This document shows, piece by piece, positions 22,891-23,246 of a stretch of 23,246 nt of DNA (position 1 is its first letter; the number at the start of each line of letters is the position of its first letter). The DNA comes from Candidatus Wildermuthbacteria bacterium RIFCSPHIGHO2_12_FULL_40_12 (GTDB taxonomy: Bacteria > Patescibacteriota > Minisyncoccia > Minisyncoccales > 2-12-FULL-40-12). The notes below the pieces were generated by a model. That model saw only the letters and a program-made list of their open reading frames with translations, searched no databases and was not told the origin of the DNA. The stretch lies in NCBI GenBank assembly GCA_001823315.1, contig MHUC01000035.1:1-23246 (forward strand), written 5' to 3'. A program made the translations under genes and the position numbers.

Positions 22891-23246
22891 ATGACTAAGG
22901 AAAAAACCAACGAAGAAATAGAAGTGCCCGAAAAATTTAAAGATCTCGTGGAGAAGATTGAGAAATTATCCGTTTTGGATCTGTCGGAATTAGTAAAAGT
23001 TTTGGAAGAAAAATTTGGCGTATCGGCTGCGTCTCCAATGATGGTTGTGGCGGCTTCGGCAGCAGGTTCGGGAGAAGCTGCAGGAGGGGCAGAAGAAAAA
23101 ACATCGTTCAATATTGAACTAAAGGGTGTTGGCGAAAAAAAGATTGAAGTGATTAAGATTGTTAGAGATATTACGCAGAAAGGATTAAAAGAAGCTAAGG
23201 ATTTGGTTGATGCAGCTGCTACAGCCCCGCAGTTGGTTAAAGAAGG
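22891..23246 (+). CDS. rplL: 50S ribosomal protein L7/L12 (3' partial)
   Basis: The frame from ATG 22891 runs off the window after 118 codons. It has an N-terminal dimerisation part (VEKIEKLSVLDLSELVKVLE), an alanine/glycine-rich hinge (VVAASAAGSGEAAGGAEEK) and the C-terminal stalk block (KIEVIKIVRDITQKGLKEAK). Position after rplJ fits the standard order. L12 normally has 120-128 residues, so the missing end is short. It forms the flexible stalk that recruits translation factors. Confidence 0.95.
   Translation, partial: MTKEKTNEEIEVPEKFKDLVEKIEKLSVLDLSELVKVLEEKFGVSAASPMMVVAASAAGSGEAAGGAEEKTSFNIELKGVGEKKIEVIKIVRDITQKGLKEAKDLVDAAATAPQLVKE

Noticed and set aside
1..23246. CRISPR array, tRNA or rRNA genes, transposase
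   Set aside because: I found no spaced direct repeats, tRNA-like clover leaf, rRNA sequence or transposase motif. This is by eye only.

Overview
The window looks like a piece of a Patescibacteria/CPR-type genome (inference). It is AT-rich, most genes overlap or nearly touch, and most lack a clear Shine-Dalgarno sequence. Lysine-rich proteins, a four-helix-bundle (S23-type) gene and a small HNH gene sitting inside a housekeeping-type gene also fit. UGA and UAG both appear as ordinary stops, so I see no sign of the UGA-to-glycine code used by Gracilibacteria and SR1.

Positions 1-10345 (+) are a tightly packed surface-glycan locus. It begins with a GT4 glycosyltransferase fused to an N-acetyl-sugar amidotransferase, cut by the window edge. 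An FkbM methyltransferase follows, then the HisH2/HisF2-type pair that supplies ammonia to such amidotransferases, then glycosyltransferases, two methyltransferases, a GNAT acetyltransferase and a phosphoglycosyl transferase. The locus resumes at 17328-20305 with a DegT-type aminotransferase and a CapD/WbpM-like dehydratase. Together these could make, modify and assemble an amino- or amidino-sugar glycan.

Positions 10356-12622 (+) hold a two-subunit transketolase that has been hit repeatedly. The N subunit is split by an endonuclease-VII-like HNH gene. A four-helix-bundle gene flanked by imperfect inverted repeats lies between the N and C subunits. The C subunit ends at an in-frame TAG without its C-terminal domain.

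Positions 12680-17233 (-) form an island: a PIG-L deacetylase, three divergent PP2C-like phosphatase homologues (the middle one interrupted by one TAG) and an EamA transporter. The left part (12.7-15.4 kb) has higher GC, strong AAGGAGG ribosome sites, two promoters with perfect -35 and -10 boxes and two near-identical terminators, unlike its surroundings, which suggests acquisition. The three phosphatase homologues share a motif that I do not recognise from ordinary PP2C enzymes.

Positions 20306-23246 (+) are more housekeeping in character: a probable orphan small RNA with promoter and terminator, a structured leader and murB, a second terminated non-coding unit with a potential pseudoknot and a nine-residue polylysine ORF, a 114-bp inverted-repeat element whose right end supplies the -35 box for the next operon, then an L10-type attenuator leader, rplJ and the start of rplL (cut by the window edge).
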